Assembly (NCBI RefSeq): GCF_009901565.1
Contig: NZ_WXEW01000001.1
Coordinates: 930,001 to 994,000, forward strand
DNA: 64,000 bases
Source: Herbidospora solisilvae
GTDB taxonomy: Bacteria; Actinomycetota; Actinomycetes; Streptosporangiales; Streptosporangiaceae
Reading direction: 5' to 3'
Under the pieces are notes generated by a model, which worked only from the letters and a program-made list of their open reading frames with translations, did no database searches and was not told the origin of the DNA. Numbering within the stretch: position 1 is the first letter of the stretch; every line of letters starts with the position of its first letter. The translations under genes were made by a program, and so were the position numbers. This document shows positions 1 through 9,316 of this stretch, in pieces.

Positions 1-1218
1 CCAGGCGCGCTGCGCCAGTTCCTCGGTCAGCTTCTCGACGTAGTAGGAGCCGCCCCACGGGTCGATCACCCGGGTGGTGCCCGACTCCTGCTGGAGCACG
101 AGCTGGGTGTTGCGGGCGATCCGGGCCGAGAAGTCGCTCGGCAGCGCGAGCGCCTCGTCGAGGGCGTTGGTGTGCAGCGACTGCGTGTGGCCCTGGGTGG
201 CCGCCATCGCCTCGACGCAGGTGCGGGCGACGTTGTTGTAGACGTCCTGCGCGGTCAGCGACCAGCCCGAGGTCTGCGAGTGGGTGCGCAGCGACAACGA
301 CTTGGGGTTCACGGCCCCGAAGTCGCGCACCAGCCGCGCCCACAACAACCGGGCCGCGCGCAGCTTGGCGACCTCCATGAAGAAGTTCATGCCGATGCAC
401 CAGAAGAACGACAACCGCGGCGCGAACGCGTCGACGTCCAGCCCGGCCTTCGTGCCCGCCCGCAGGTATTCGACCCCGTCGGCCAGGGTGTACGCGAGCT
501 CCAGGTCGAGCGTGGCCCCCGCCTCCTGGATGTGGTAGCCGGAGATCGAGATCGAGTTGAACTTCGGCATGCGCTGCGAGGTGAAGTCGAAGATGTCGGA
601 GATGATCCGCATCGACGGTTCCGGCGGGTAGATGTAGGTGTTGCGGACCATGAACTCCTTGAGGATGTCGTTCTGGATCGTGCCCTGGAGCTGCTCGGGC
701 GCCACCCCCTGCTCCTCGGCCGCCACGATGTAGAGCGCGAGGACCGGCAGCACCGCCCCGTTCATGGTCATCGACACCGACATCCGGTCGAGCGGGATGC
801 CGTCGAAGAGCTGCCGCATGTCGTAGATCGAGTCGATCGCCACCCCGGCCATGCCGACGTCGCCCTGCACCCGCGGGTGGTCGGAGTCGTAGCCCCGGTG
901 GGTGGCCAGGTCGAAGGCGACCGACAGGCCCTTCTGGCCCGCCGCCAGGTTGCGGCGGTAGAACGCGTTGGACTCCTCGGCGGTGGAGAACCCGGCGTAC
1001 TGGCGGATGGTCCACGGCTGGTTGACGTACATCGTCGGGTAGGGGCCGCGCAGGAACGGCGCGCTGCCGGGGTAGGTCGGCAGGTAGCCGGGCAGGTCGG
1101 CGGCGTCGTAGACGGGCCTGACCGCGATGCCCTCGGGGGTCTCCCACACCTCGCCGTCGACCTTGGCGGGCTCGGCGTGGCCGGTCCCGAGCGGGATCTC
1201 GCTGAAGTCGGGGATCAT
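1..1218 (-). CDS. mutB: methylmalonyl-CoA mutase large subunit (3' end beyond window)
   Basis: Catalytic, cobalamin-dependent subunit that interconverts succinyl-CoA and (R)-methylmalonyl-CoA, feeding propionate and odd-chain metabolism. The reverse strand encodes the family's N-terminal TIM-barrel landmarks: [15 protein letters not shown], the [20 protein letters not shown] segment, [12 protein letters not shown], and [13 protein letters not shown]. The reading frame runs off the left edge after a [13 protein letters not shown] segment, so the C-terminal B12-binding domain lies outside the window. The ATG overlaps the stop of the upstream small-subunit gene in an ATGA arrangement, which indicates translational coupling. 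Identification is very secure; only completeness is unknown. Confidence 0.96.
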   Translation of the reverse strand, partial: MIPDFSEIPLGTGHAEPAKVDGEVWETPEGIAVRPVYDAADLPGYLPTYPGSAPFLRGPYPTMYVNQPWTIRQYAGFSTAEESNAFYRRNLAAGQKGLSVAFDLATHRGYDSDHPRVQGDVGMAGVAIDSIYDMRQLFDGIPLDRMSVSMTMNGAVLPVLALYIVAAEEQGVAPEQLQGTIQNDILKEFMVRNTYIYPPEPSMRIISDIFDFTSQRMPKFNSISISGYHIQEAGATLDLELAYTLADGVEYLRAGTKAGLDVDAFAPRLSFFWCIGMNFFMEVAKLRAARLLWARLVRDFGAVNPKSLSLRTHSQTSGWSLTAQDVYNNVARTCVEAMAATQGHTQSLHTNALDEALALPSDFSARIARNTQLVLQQESGTTRVIDPWGGSYYVEKLTEELAQRAW

Positions 1219-2864
1219 CGGTCCACTCCCAGGTCGTCGAACGTGGTCTCCAGGACCTTGAGGGCGTCACACCCCGCGAAGAGGGTGGCGTCGACACCCT
1301 CATACTCCCCCTTCCCGGCCAGCCACACCTTCGCCGCCCCCGCCTCCCTGAGCGCGGCGGCGGCCTGCGCGGCCTGGTCGGCGTACAGGCGGTCGCTAGA
1401 GCAGATGCACACGACCGGGGTCAGGGACGGATCGAAGTCGGCCACTTCACCGGACACGGTGCCGATGCCGCCGGCGGCGAAGAGGTTGGCGGCGAAGCCG
1501 GCGCGCGCGGTGTGCACGGCGATCGGGCCGAGCGTGGCCAGGAAGACCGTCGGCCTGCTCTCCTGCCGGTCGGCGAGATCGCGGAGCCGCTCATAGGGCT
1601 CGGCGTGGCGGGCCGGCTCGCCGGCCAGGCCGTGGCCGGGCTCGCGGACCGGCAACCTCTCGGCCAGGTTCGGGAACTCGCTGACGCCGGTGATGGGCCA
1701 TTTGCGGCGGGCGACGTCGGCGGCGCGCCTGTCGCGCGTGGCGGCGACGCCCTCCTCGATCACCGACCCGCCGTGCTTCTCGGCCTGCCGGAACAGGTCC
1801 CAGGCCGTGTTCGCCAGGTCGTCGGTGAGCTGCTCCACGTACCAGGAACCACCCGCCGGGTCGGCGACCCGGGCGACCCCGGCCTCCTCGACCAGCAGCG
1901 ACTGGGTGTTGCGCGCGATCCGCCGGGCGAACGCGTCGGGCAGCCCGAGCGCCGCGTCGAACGGCTGGACCGTCACCGCGTCGGCGCCCCCGGCCCCCGC
2001 CGCGAAACACGCCAGCGTGGTGCGCAGCATGTTCACCCACGGGTCGCGCGCCGTCATCATCGCGCCCGAGGTCACGGCGTGCTGCGCCTGCGTGGGCGGG
2101 CCACCGGCCACCTCGGCGATCCTGGCCCACAGGCGGCGGGCCGCCCGGAGCTTGGCGATGGTGAGGAACTGGTCGGCGGTGGCGGCGTAGCGGAACTCGA
2201 TCAGCTCGAAGGCCCGTTCGACCGGCAGTCCGGCCTCGGTGAGCCGCCGCAACGCCTCGACGCCCTGCGCGAGCGACGCGGCGAGCTCCTGCGCGTCGGC
2301 GGCGCCCCGGTCGTGCCAGGCCAGCGCGTCGACCACGACCAGCTTCACCCGGCCGTGCGCCCGCCCGGCGAAGTCGGCCAGATCGGGATCGCCGGGGGCG
2401 AACCCCAGGTTCCCGCCCGGCAACTCCACGTTCTCGGCCAGCTGGAGGAAGGCGTGCGCCGCCGGTGCGGCGCGGTCGCCTGCGTCGAGCACGACCGGCG
2501 CCAGGTCTAGCAGCACCCCGTCGAGCGCCACGGGCAGGTCGGCGGGATCGAGCATGGTCAGGTCGAGCCAGATCGAGGAGACCCCGTTCTCCAGATCGGC
2601 GAGGACCGCCTCCCGGGTCACCCGGGCGTCCGGATGGGCGTGCCGCTGCCGGACGTCCCACGCCCCGGCCCGGCCCACGAGACGCGGCGTGTCGGGCAGC
2701 GTGTCGTAGAGCGGCGCGATCGTCACACCGTCGTAGAGACGGGTCGCCAGCCGCCCCTCGGGGTCGTCGCCTTCATAACCCGACTTGCGCAGCACCCCGA
2801 GCGCGAGCGCCCGCCATTCCTCCCGCGATCCGGGATCGAACCCGGCCGCCAGATCCACTTTCAT
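1215..2864 (-). CDS. mutA: methylmalonyl-CoA mutase small subunit
   Basis: Non-catalytic partner (549 aa) of the heterodimeric mutase encoded immediately downstream. The barrel region resembles the large subunit ([36 protein letters not shown]). The C-terminal region resembles a B12-binding fold but shows no DxHxxG cobalamin motif, as expected for this subunit. It is somewhat shorter than the roughly 610-residue small subunits of Streptomyces and Propionibacterium. The ATG at 2864 is the first start in frame and fits the usual small-subunit N-terminus; the ribosome site is weak. The stop overlaps the mutB start by 4 nt, so the two are coupled. Confidence 0.93.
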   Translation of the reverse strand: MKVDLAAGFDPGSREEWRALALGVLRKSGYEGDDPEGRLATRLYDGVTIAPLYDTLPDTPRLVGRAGAWDVRQRHAHPDARVTREAVLADLENGVSSIWLDLTMLDPADLPVALDGVLLDLAPVVLDAGDRAAPAAHAFLQLAENVELPGGNLGFAPGDPDLADFAGRAHGRVKLVVVDALAWHDRGAADAQELAASLAQGVEALRRLTEAGLPVERAFELIEFRYAATADQFLTIAKLRAARRLWARIAEVAGGPPTQAQHAVTSGAMMTARDPWVNMLRTTLACFAAGAGGADAVTVQPFDAALGLPDAFARRIARNTQSLLVEEAGVARVADPAGGSWYVEQLTDDLANTAWDLFRQAEKHGGSVIEEGVAATRDRRAADVARRKWPITGVSEFPNLAERLPVREPGHGLAGEPARHAEPYERLRDLADRQESRPTVFLATLGPIAVHTARAGFAANLFAAGGIGTVSGEVADFDPSLTPVVCICSSDRLYADQAAQAAAALREAGAAKVWLAGKGEYEGVDATLFAGCDALKVLETTFDDLGVDR

Positions 2865-2919
2865 GCTCCGGATGATAGGCCGAAGCCCTAAAGCGAACCT
2901 CCCCTAGCCGACCCCTGTT

Positions 2920-3732
2920 TCACAATGTGTAGCGAAACGAGGCGTCCCAGGTCTGTTTGCCCACGATCCCGTCGTCGGGCAGATCGACCCGCCGCTGGAA
3001 CGTCTTGCACACGTCACGCGACCGCTGACCGTAGGCGCCGTCGGCGTCGAGCTCGAACCCGATCTTCTTCATCTGCTGCTGCCACCGCTTCACGTCGTCA
3101 CCGACGGTGACCGGCGGATAGGTGAACAACCTCCCCGGCCACGCCGGGATCTGCCCGCCCGGAGGATTGGCCGGGTCGCCGCCACCGGGCCGGGGCGCGC
3201 CCCGCTGCACCCACGCGTACAGCGCCGCGCCGGGGCAGTCGGTGGAGAAGCCGTCGCGGTGCCCCTTGATCTCGGTCCCGGCGCCGCCCTCCTGGCGGAG
3301 GTACTCGATGGCGTCGAGGATGCCGTGCAGCAGATCGTTGTTGGGCTTCACGAACCCGGCGTTGCCGACCAGGCCGAGCACGGCGTAGTGGTCGGAGTTG
3401 AGCCCGGAGCCGTTGGCGGCGGGCAGCCGGTCGGGGCCGCGCCCGACGAACACCCTCTTGTGCGGACAGGCGATCATGGAGTAGCCGATGTCGATCCAGC
3501 CGTTGCCGTCCATGTGGAAGTTCTGGATCGACTTGACCTGGGCGACGCACAGGTTGTGGTTGTCGACGATCTCCGGGGGCACACGGCCGCCCGTGTAGTG
3601 GACCTTGACACCCTTCGTGGACGTCAGCGGGGAGTAGGACCCCTTGGGAGCGCGGGCCCCCCATTGAGAGCGGGTCACCAGCGAGATCGCCACGAGGAAA
3701 CTCCCGAACAGGTTGGACAGGACGCCGAGCAT
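2920..3732 (-). CDS. peptidoglycan-recognition N-acetylmuramoyl-L-alanine amidase with C-terminal peptidoglycan-binding domain
   Basis: Predicted cell-wall hydrolase of about 270 aa that would cleave the MurNAc-L-Ala amide bond. The N-terminal part has the amidase_2/PGRP start TRSQWGARAPKG, the zinc-ligand context VKVHYTGG, then NGWIDIGYSMIACPHKRVFVGRG and GHRDGFSTDCPGAALYAWV. The last about 70 residues form a peptidoglycan-binding_1 domain (VKRWQQQMKKIGF, DGAYGQRSRDVCKTFQRR, DGIVGKQTWD). The ATG at 3732 gives a short hydrophobic leader (MLGVLSNLFGSFLVAISLV) that could be a weak signal or anchor. An internal GTG at 3678 would begin directly at the domain, so the start is uncertain. It sits alone, after mutA in the same orientation. 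Confidence 0.87.
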   Translation of the reverse strand: MLGVLSNLFGSFLVAISLVTRSQWGARAPKGSYSPLTSTKGVKVHYTGGRVPPEIVDNHNLCVAQVKSIQNFHMDGNGWIDIGYSMIACPHKRVFVGRGPDRLPAANGSGLNSDHYAVLGLVGNAGFVKPNNDLLHGILDAIEYLRQEGGAGTEIKGHRDGFSTDCPGAALYAWVQRGAPRPGGGDPANPPGGQIPAWPGRLFTYPPVTVGDDVKRWQQQMKKIGFELDADGAYGQRSRDVCKTFQRRVDLPDDGIVGKQTWDASFRYTL

Positions 3733-3803
3733 ATTGGCCGCCGGATGGCGCGAGTGGCGCTTTGCCCATATCGACGGCCGATATGCCCAACTCTCATGAC
3801 CCT

Positions 3804-4922
3804 CTAGCCCCAGACCTCCTGCGCCGTCTCGACGATCAGACGGAGCTTGGCCGACTGCTCCTCCTGGGTGAGGGAGTTGCCCTCCACGGTGGAAGAGAAC
3901 CCGCACTGCGGGGACAGGCAGAGCTGGTCGACGTCGATGTACTTCGAGGCGGCCTCGATGCGCCGCTTGAGGTCGTCCTTCGACTCCAGCACGCCCGACT
4001 TGGTGGTGACGAGGCCGAGGACGACGTACTTGCCCTTGGGGACGTAGCGGAGGGGTTCGAAGCCGCCGGAGCGCTCGTCGTCGAACTCCAGGAAGAAGCC
4101 GTCGACGCCGAGTTCGCCGAACAGGGCCTCGGCGACGAAGTCGTAGGAGCCTTCGGCGGCCCAGGAGGAGCGGAAGTTGCCGCGGCACATGTGGGTGGTG
4201 ATCCGCATGCCCTCGGGCCTGGTCGCGATGGCGGTGTTGATCTGCTGGATGTAGCGCAGGTGGAGGTGGTCGGCGTCGTCGCCGCGGGCGGCGATCTCGG
4301 CGCGCTGCGCGGGGTCGTTGAGGTAGGCGAGCGAGGTGTCGTCGAACTGCAGGTAGGTGCAGCCCTGCGCGCCGATCCGGGCGACCTCGTTCTGGTACGC
4401 CGCCGCGAGGTCGGACCAGAACTCCTCGATGTCGGGGTAGACATCGGGGTCGATGGCGGCCTGGCCGCCGCGGTAGTGGACCATGTTCGGCGACGGGATG
4501 GTCAGCTTGGGGGTCTGGCCCTCGCCGGCCACGCTCTGGAGATAGGCGAAGTCGTCGCCGAAGATCGTCTCGTTAAGGGTGATCTTGCCGTCGACCTTCA
4601 TCCCCTTGGGGGTGAACTCGATCTTCTCGTTCTCGTTGCGGAACTTGACGACGATCTGCTCGTCGGCGGCCACGCTGATGCCGCCGAGGCGGTAGATGAA
4701 GTCCATGTGCCAGGAGGCGCGGCGGAACTCGCCGTCGGTCGCGGTCTGGAGGCCGGCCTCGGCCTGGAGGGCGACGACGTCGCGGATGGCGGCGTCTTCG
4801 ACGGCGCGCAGGCCGGCGGCGTCGAGGGTGCCCTTGGCGTAGTCGTCACGAGCCTGGAGCAGGGTGGCCGGCCGCAGGAGGCTGCCGACGTGATCCGCGC
4901 GGAAAGGGGGTTCTGTGCGCAT
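3804..4922 (-). CDS. MetE C-terminal-domain-like methyltransferase (cobalamin-independent methionine synthase family)
   Basis: A 372-aa single-domain homologue of the zinc-dependent C-terminal half of MetE, of the YxjG/YxjH type. Visible markers are RADHVGSLLRPATLL at the N-terminus, DGEFRRASWHMDF, the YLQFDDTSLAYLND barrel strand, TTHMCRGN with the metal-ligand His/Cys, LVTTKSGVLESKDDLKRRI and LCLSPQCGFSSTVEGN with the second Cys ligand. It lacks the N-terminal folate-binding half of full MetE. It lies 76 nt downstream of mtnA in the same direction, so it probably takes part in methionine or methylthio recycling; the methyl donor cannot be told from sequence. A GGAG ribosome site precedes the ATG. 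Confidence 0.88.
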   Translation of the reverse strand: MRTEPPFRADHVGSLLRPATLLQARDDYAKGTLDAAGLRAVEDAAIRDVVALQAEAGLQTATDGEFRRASWHMDFIYRLGGISVAADEQIVVKFRNENEKIEFTPKGMKVDGKITLNETIFGDDFAYLQSVAGEGQTPKLTIPSPNMVHYRGGQAAIDPDVYPDIEEFWSDLAAAYQNEVARIGAQGCTYLQFDDTSLAYLNDPAQRAEIAARGDDADHLHLRYIQQINTAIATRPEGMRITTHMCRGNFRSSWAAEGSYDFVAEALFGELGVDGFFLEFDDERSGGFEPLRYVPKGKYVVLGLVTTKSGVLESKDDLKRRIEAASKYIDVDQLCLSPQCGFSSTVEGNSLTQEEQSAKLRLIVETAQEVWG

Positions 4923-4998
4923 TGCGAATCATCTCCATGGATGTCTGGAACATGACGGAAGTCGTCAAGACGCTAGCGCATGCGGGCCAGTTTCTTGA

Positions 4999-5928
4999 TC
5001 ACGAAATGAGCGTTTCGCCCCGCGCGGGACGGACCACCCTCCGCTCGGTGACGATCGCCGTGATGAGCTCGGCGGGCGTCACGTCGAAGGCGGGGTTGTA
5101 GGCCGCGACGCCGGGCAGCGCGGTGACCTCGCCGCTCCCCCGGTCTTCGATCTCGATGTCGGCGCCGCCGGGCGTGCGCGGGTCGACGGTGGTCTCGGGC
5201 GCGACCACGACGAAGGGCACCCCGGCCCGGTGGGCGCCGAGGGCGAGCATGTAGGAGCCGATCTTGTTGGCGGTGTCGCCGTTGGCGGCGATGCGGTCGG
5301 CCCCGATGACGACGGCGTCGGCCGCGCCGCGCGCCAGCAGGAACGGCCCGGCCGAGTCGACGACGAGCCGGAACGGCGCGCCCATCCTCTGGAGCTCCCA
5401 GGTGGTGAGCCGGGCGCCTTGGAGCAGCGGCCGGGTCTCCAGCGCGATGGCCTCGGTGAGCGCGCCGCGTTCGTGCATGGTCTGGATCACCCCGAGCGCG
5501 GTGCCGCGCTCGACGGTTGCCAGCGCGCCGGTGTTGCAGATGGTCATGACACGGCTCGCGCCGTAGGCGGCGAGCAGGTCGGCGCCGCGCTCCCCCATCT
5601 CCCGGCAGGCCCGGACGTCCTCCTCGCGGATCTCCAGGGCCCGCTTCAGCGGATCGGCCGCCAGGGCGGCCTCCCGCACCCCCCACGCCAGGTTCACCGC
5701 GGTCGGCCGGGCCGCCGCCAGGGGTTCGACCGGCTCGCCGGTACGGGCGGCGAGCGCGACCCCCAGCGCCCCGACGACCCCGAGGGCGGGCGCGCCCCGC
5801 ACGGCCAGCCGCTTGATCGCGTCGACGAGCTCCGCGACCGTGGTGATGCGGAGGTGGACGACCTCGCCGGGCAACCGGGTCTGGTCGATGAGGACGATCG
5901 CGTCGCCGTCCCAGCCAATCGTCGTCAT
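4999..5928 (-). CDS. mtnA: S-methyl-5-thioribose-1-phosphate isomerase
   Basis: A 309-aa member of the aIF-2B/MtnA family. It isomerises 5-methylthioribose-1-phosphate to methylthioribulose-1-phosphate in the methionine salvage route. Recognisable segments are VAELVDAIKRLAVRGAPALG (substrate-binding RGAP), ICNTGALATVERGTALGVI with the catalytic Cys, ETRPLLQGARLTTWEL, IGADRIAANGDTANKIGSY with the catalytic Asp, and PFVVVAPETTVDP. The ATG at 5928 overlaps the stop of the upstream amidase gene (ATGA). The three genes amidase, mtnA and MetE-like appear to form one transcription unit. Confidence 0.93.
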   Translation of the reverse strand: MTTIGWDGDAIVLIDQTRLPGEVVHLRITTVAELVDAIKRLAVRGAPALGVVGALGVALAARTGEPVEPLAAARPTAVNLAWGVREAALAADPLKRALEIREEDVRACREMGERGADLLAAYGASRVMTICNTGALATVERGTALGVIQTMHERGALTEAIALETRPLLQGARLTTWELQRMGAPFRLVVDSAGPFLLARGAADAVVIGADRIAANGDTANKIGSYMLALGAHRAGVPFVVVAPETTVDPRTPGGADIEIEDRGSGEVTALPGVAAYNPAFDVTPAELITAIVTERRVVRPARGETLIS

Positions 5929-7019
5929 GCCCCCGACGCTAGCGCGAACAGGTTCTCGTCGCCCCCCGGGGCGGCCGTGAGCGACAGCCCCAGCGGCAGC
6001 CCGTCGACCCGCGTCACCGGAAGCGACAGGACGGGCGCCCCGGCGATCGGCGCCAGGCAGGTCAGCCGCAGGGTGGCCGCCCGGGTCCGGGCCGGCCGCC
6101 CGAGCGCCGGGGCCGTGACGGGCGCGCTCGGCAGCGCCATCACGGCGCCCTCCAGCAGGTCGAGCAGCCGCTGCCGCGCCTCGGCGACGGTCTTGCGGGC
6201 CAGGCTGACCTCCTCGGCGGTGAGGCTCTCGGCCCGCGCGAACCGGGCGGCGACGCCGGGCCCGAACGCGGGCCGCTCGGCCTTGACCCATTCGCCGTGG
6301 CAGGCCCACACCTCGGCGGCCTGGGTGACCGCGAACGCGTCGGTGGCGTCGAGCCCGAGCGGGGTCCGGTCGACGGGCAGCCCGAGGTCGCGGATGCCCG
6401 CCGCCAGCGCGGCGCCCACCCGCGGGGACAGTTCGCTCCAGAGGTCCGCGGGCACCCAGACCCGCTCCGGCGCCGGCGGCCGGGGCGCGGGGTCGACGAG
6501 CACGCCGGCCGCCCGTTCGAGCAGCGGCAGCTCCCGGGCCAGCAGGCCGGGCACGTCGTAGGAGGGCGCCAGCGGCACGATGCCCGCACGGGGAGCGCGG
6601 GAATGGGTGGGGCGGTAGCCGTACAGACCACAGAAAGAGGCCGGGACGCGGACCGAACCGGCGGTGTCGGTGCCAAGCCCGAGATCGGCGCGGCCGCCGG
6701 CGACGGCCGCGGCGGACCCGCTCGACGACCCGCCGCAGACGTGACCGGGCGCGGCCGGGTTCTCGGGCGCACCGTAGTGGTGGTTGGTGCCCCCCAGGCT
6801 CCAGGCCAGCTCGTCGGTGTGCGTCTTGCCGGCGAACACGCTCATGGCGCGGAGCCGCGCCACGGCCTCCGCGTCACGCTCGGCCGGTTCCTTCAGCAGA
6901 TCGGGATGGCCCGCCCCGGTGGGCAGCCCCTCGACGTCGACGACATCCTTGACCGCCAGGCGAGGCCCCCCGGCCTCAGGCGTCACGGAACCCCACGGAA
7001 CGAACGGATCGATCGCCAT
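5925..7019 (-). CDS. amidase-signature-family amidase
   Basis: A 364-aa amidohydrolase with the Ser-cisSer-Lys triad of the amidase signature family. The catalytic Lys lies in LAVKDVVDVEG, and the Ser/Gly-rich loop is GGSSSGSAAAVAGG followed by GLGTDTAGSVRVPASFCGLYGYRPTHSR. It is short for the family (commonly 450 or more) and resembles the compact AtzE/mandelamide-type members. The substrate is unknown. Its position as first gene of an operon with mtnA suggests an accessory role in amide or nitrogen release, but that is inference. It is divergent from the AAA ATPase gene, with about 100 nt of shared promoter region. Confidence 0.88.
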   Translation of the reverse strand: MAIDPFVPWGSVTPEAGGPRLAVKDVVDVEGLPTGAGHPDLLKEPAERDAEAVARLRAMSVFAGKTHTDELAWSLGGTNHHYGAPENPAAPGHVCGGSSSGSAAAVAGGRADLGLGTDTAGSVRVPASFCGLYGYRPTHSRAPRAGIVPLAPSYDVPGLLARELPLLERAAGVLVDPAPRPPAPERVWVPADLWSELSPRVGAALAAGIRDLGLPVDRTPLGLDATDAFAVTQAAEVWACHGEWVKAERPAFGPGVAARFARAESLTAEEVSLARKTVAEARQRLLDLLEGAVMALPSAPVTAPALGRPARTRAATLRLTCLAPIAGAPVLSLPVTRVDGLPLGLSLTAAPGGDENLFALASGA

Positions 7020-7118
7020 GCCTCACCTTCCTACGCGAGGCCGATTTCGCCCCCGTGTCCCACGCGTAAACGGATAATGCGTCGACACCTCCCCCGACAG
7101 ATCGGGATCATTACCCCC

Positions 7119-8189
7119 ATGACTCCGCTCGAGATGAAAGTGTGGGTCGACGACAGCGACAGCCCCGCCGACATCATCGACGCTCTGGCCCTGTCCCCGT
7201 TCGCGACCGGAACCCAGCCGTGGGCGCAGACTGCCAGCGTCGAAAGAGTACGCAAGGACGCGCCCCTGACCGCCTCCGGCGGCGTCCTGGTGCGCGCCGC
7301 CTCCTCCGACGACGGCCCCGACTCCCGCCTGTACGAGGGCGAGGGCTGGACCATGCGCGTCATCCGCTACAAGGGCGGCAACGCGATGGTCGCGGTGACG
7401 GCCGTGACCGAGGACCTGGCCGCCGCCGTGGTGGCCGAGACCGTGAAGGACGCCGCCGAACCCCGCCCGACCGACGACGACAACGTGACGATGGGCTTCT
7501 TCTGGAAGTCCGAACACGGCCGGAGGCGCTCGACGAAGACGATCGGCGCCTCGGCGTGGGCGGACGTGCGGCGCAACTACCCGCGCCTGGCGCAGGGGAA
7601 GCTGGACTCCCTGATGGCCCTGCGGCCCGGCTCGGCCCCCGGCCGCCTGCTCCTCCTGCACGGCCCGCCCGGAACGGGCAAGACGACGCTGCTGCGCACC
7701 CTGGCCCGCGAGTGGCGGTCGTGGTGCCAGGTCGACTGCGTGCTCGACCCGGAGCGGCTGTTCAACGACCCCGGATACCTGATGGAGGTGGCGGTCGGCT
7801 GCGACTGCCCCGACCACGACGAGAAGAAGTGGCGGCTCCTCGTCCTGGAGGACTGCGACGAACTCATCCGCGCGGAGGCCAAGATGTCCGCCGGGCAGGG
7901 GCTCTCCCGGCTGCTGAACCTGACCGACGGCCTGCTGGGTCAGGGACGGGACGTCCTTGTCGCCGTCACCACGAATGAGGACCTGCAGCGGCTGCATCCG
8001 GCGGTGGTGCGGCCGGGCCGGTGCCTGGCCCAGATCGAGGTCGGGCGCATGCAGCCCGACGAGGCCGCGGCGTGGCTGGGCGATCCGGCCGGAGTGGGGC
8101 CCGGCGGGCTGACGCTGGCCGAGATGTTCGCGCTCAAGGCCGGTGTGGCGCCGGAGGAGACTCCGGTCGAGACCGGCCTGTACCTGTAG
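7119..8189 (+). CDS. AAA-family ATPase with N-terminal DUF5925-like domain
   Basis: A 356-aa protein. The N-terminal about 150 residues resemble the actinobacterial DUF5925 region, and the rest is an AAA ATPase core. The Walker A GPPGTGKTTLL begins near residue 182; Walker B LLVLEDCDELI lies near 237-247. A sensor-1-like segment DVLVAVTTNEDLQRLHPAVVRPGRCL ends in the arginine-finger-type PGR motif. The role is unknown; the architecture suggests a chaperone-like or regulatory ATPase. The ATG at 7119 was chosen because the sequence upstream is antisense to the divergent amidase. A strong hairpin terminator follows the stop. Confidence 0.85.
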   Translation: MTPLEMKVWVDDSDSPADIIDALALSPFATGTQPWAQTASVERVRKDAPLTASGGVLVRAASSDDGPDSRLYEGEGWTMRVIRYKGGNAMVAVTAVTEDLAAAVVAETVKDAAEPRPTDDDNVTMGFFWKSEHGRRRSTKTIGASAWADVRRNYPRLAQGKLDSLMALRPGSAPGRLLLLHGPPGTGKTTLLRTLAREWRSWCQVDCVLDPERLFNDPGYLMEVAVGCDCPDHDEKKWRLLVLEDCDELIRAEAKMSAGQGLSRLLNLTDGLLGQGRDVLVAVTTNEDLQRLHPAVVRPGRCLAQIEVGRMQPDEAAAWLGDPAGVGPGGLTLAEMFALKAGVAPEETPVETGLYL

Positions 8190-8197
8190 GCGGGTGT

Positions 8198-8233
8198 GGC
8201 GGCTCCGCCCGGAGCGTTCCGGGCGGAGCCGCC
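8198..8233 (+). terminator. rho-independent terminator of the AAA ATPase gene
   Basis: Perfect 15-bp inverted repeat (8198-8212 with 8219-8233, 6-nt loop) starting 9 nt after the stop codon and followed by a short T run. This is the typical actinobacterial GC-rich stem with a weak U tract. Confidence 0.75.
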
Positions 8234-8306
8234 GCCTTTGCCGCGCCCTATGCCATGCCCGGCGGTCTGCGGCGCGCGGCACAGCTGAACCTCCGCTTTT
8301 CATGTG

Positions 8307-8441
8307 CCTTCACTCGGATGACGACCCGAAGCCGGGACGGCGGGGACATCGGCGAGGCTTTCTCGTGGGCCGCACCCAGACGCGCCTTCACTCGGATGAC
8401 GACCTGAGGCCGGGACCGCGGGACATCGGCGGGGCTTTCTC
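8307..8441. repeat. pair of about 58-bp imperfect direct repeats
   Basis: Two copies (about 8307-8365 and 8384-8441) each begin GCCTTCACTCGGATGACGAC and end GGCTTTCTC, separated by 19 nt, with only a few differences. They lie in the noncoding gap between the convergent AAA ATPase and hydrolase-like genes, and the second copy touches the 3' end of the latter. No gene is visible between 8190 and 8439. The function is unknown: a duplicated terminator region, a repeated small-RNA element or simply slippage. Confidence 0.6.
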
Positions 8442-9246
8442 AAGTGCAGGTGATGTGGCCCGCCTGTTCCCGCTCGATGACCCGGTGCCAGGGGAAGTCG
8501 GGTGAGAGGGCCGGGCGGTCCAGCCGGACCGTGTCGAACCTCAGACTTGGCACCCGGTCCAGGGCCTTCGCCAGGGTTCTGGCCCCTCCCTCGACCGCGG
8601 TGACGGTGAGGCCGGCGTGGCGGTGCAGGGCGTAGGTCTGGGCGTACTCGTCGAGGAAGGTGCTCAGTCTCGTGTACGACGTGAGCAGGAACTCCGCCGG
8701 CTGAGGGGCGGGCCGCGACGGGGGCGTGGTCGGCTGGAACCGGCCCAGGACCGCCTCCAGGATGACCCTGTTGTCGAAGACGTCGGGGGTGGGGACGAGC
8801 CGGGCGTTGGGGAACTGTTCGACGTCCACGCAGTCGTCGCGGCTCGCCGACGGCCCGTTGACCTGCACGACCTTCACCGGGTCGGTGGTGCGGTCGAAGT
8901 GGTCCACCCAGCGGACGCGCAGGTCGGTGACGTAGGGGCCGCCTCTGCGGAACCGCCCGAGGCCCGCGCCCCGGTTGGGCACGGCCAGGAGGACCATGCG
9001 GGAGACGTGCCCCGCCCAGGGACGGTGTTCGCGGGAGTCGTCGTCGCCGTTGGCGACCAGGTAGGCGTGGCGGAAGACCAGACCGGCCGTGCCGTGGGCG
9101 ACCAGGGCGATGCGCCCGCCGTCCCAGTTGACGTCGATCCACCGGCAGAGGCTTCGCGGGTCGTGGTGGGTGACCTTGGCGGCGTGCCAGCCCTCCGGGG
9201 TCGGGGGCGCGCCGGGGCCCTGATAGATCAGCAGATTCCGCCGCAT
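8440..9246 (-). CDS. alpha/beta-hydrolase-like protein of unknown function
   Basis: A 268-aa protein I do not firmly recognise. The stretch GGRIALVAHGTAGLVFRHAYLVAN followed by VSRMVLLAVPNRG resembles the beta-strand and nucleophile-elbow region of lipase-like alpha/beta hydrolases. However, the usual GxSxG is replaced by GTAG, so it may be catalytically inactive or have another fold. A later region (ARLVPTPDVFDNRVILEAVLGRF) would fit the family's lid or C-terminal part. The ATG at 9246 is preferred; longer forms would run over the divergent M20 peptidase start. Confidence in a real gene is good, in the function low. Confidence 0.55.
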   Translation of the reverse strand: MRRNLLIYQGPGAPPTPEGWHAAKVTHHDPRSLCRWIDVNWDGGRIALVAHGTAGLVFRHAYLVANGDDDSREHRPWAGHVSRMVLLAVPNRGAGLGRFRRGGPYVTDLRVRWVDHFDRTTDPVKVVQVNGPSASRDDCVDVEQFPNARLVPTPDVFDNRVILEAVLGRFQPTTPPSRPAPQPAEFLLTSYTRLSTFLDEYAQTYALHRHAGLTVTAVEGGARTLAKALDRVPSLRFDTVRLDRPALSPDFPWHRVIEREQAGHITCT

Positions 9247-9316
9247 ATCCGGAGCCTGGCGCGCTTCCGGCGGGGTGGCGTGAGTAGGGGGATGCTCAAT
9301 CAGGAAGGCTGACATC

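Noticed and set aside
172..1596. Long open frame on the + strand across both mutase genes
   Set aside because: It is the complement of real mutase codons. The translation is Arg/Val/Gly-rich without any family motif, a common artefact in very GC-rich DNA.
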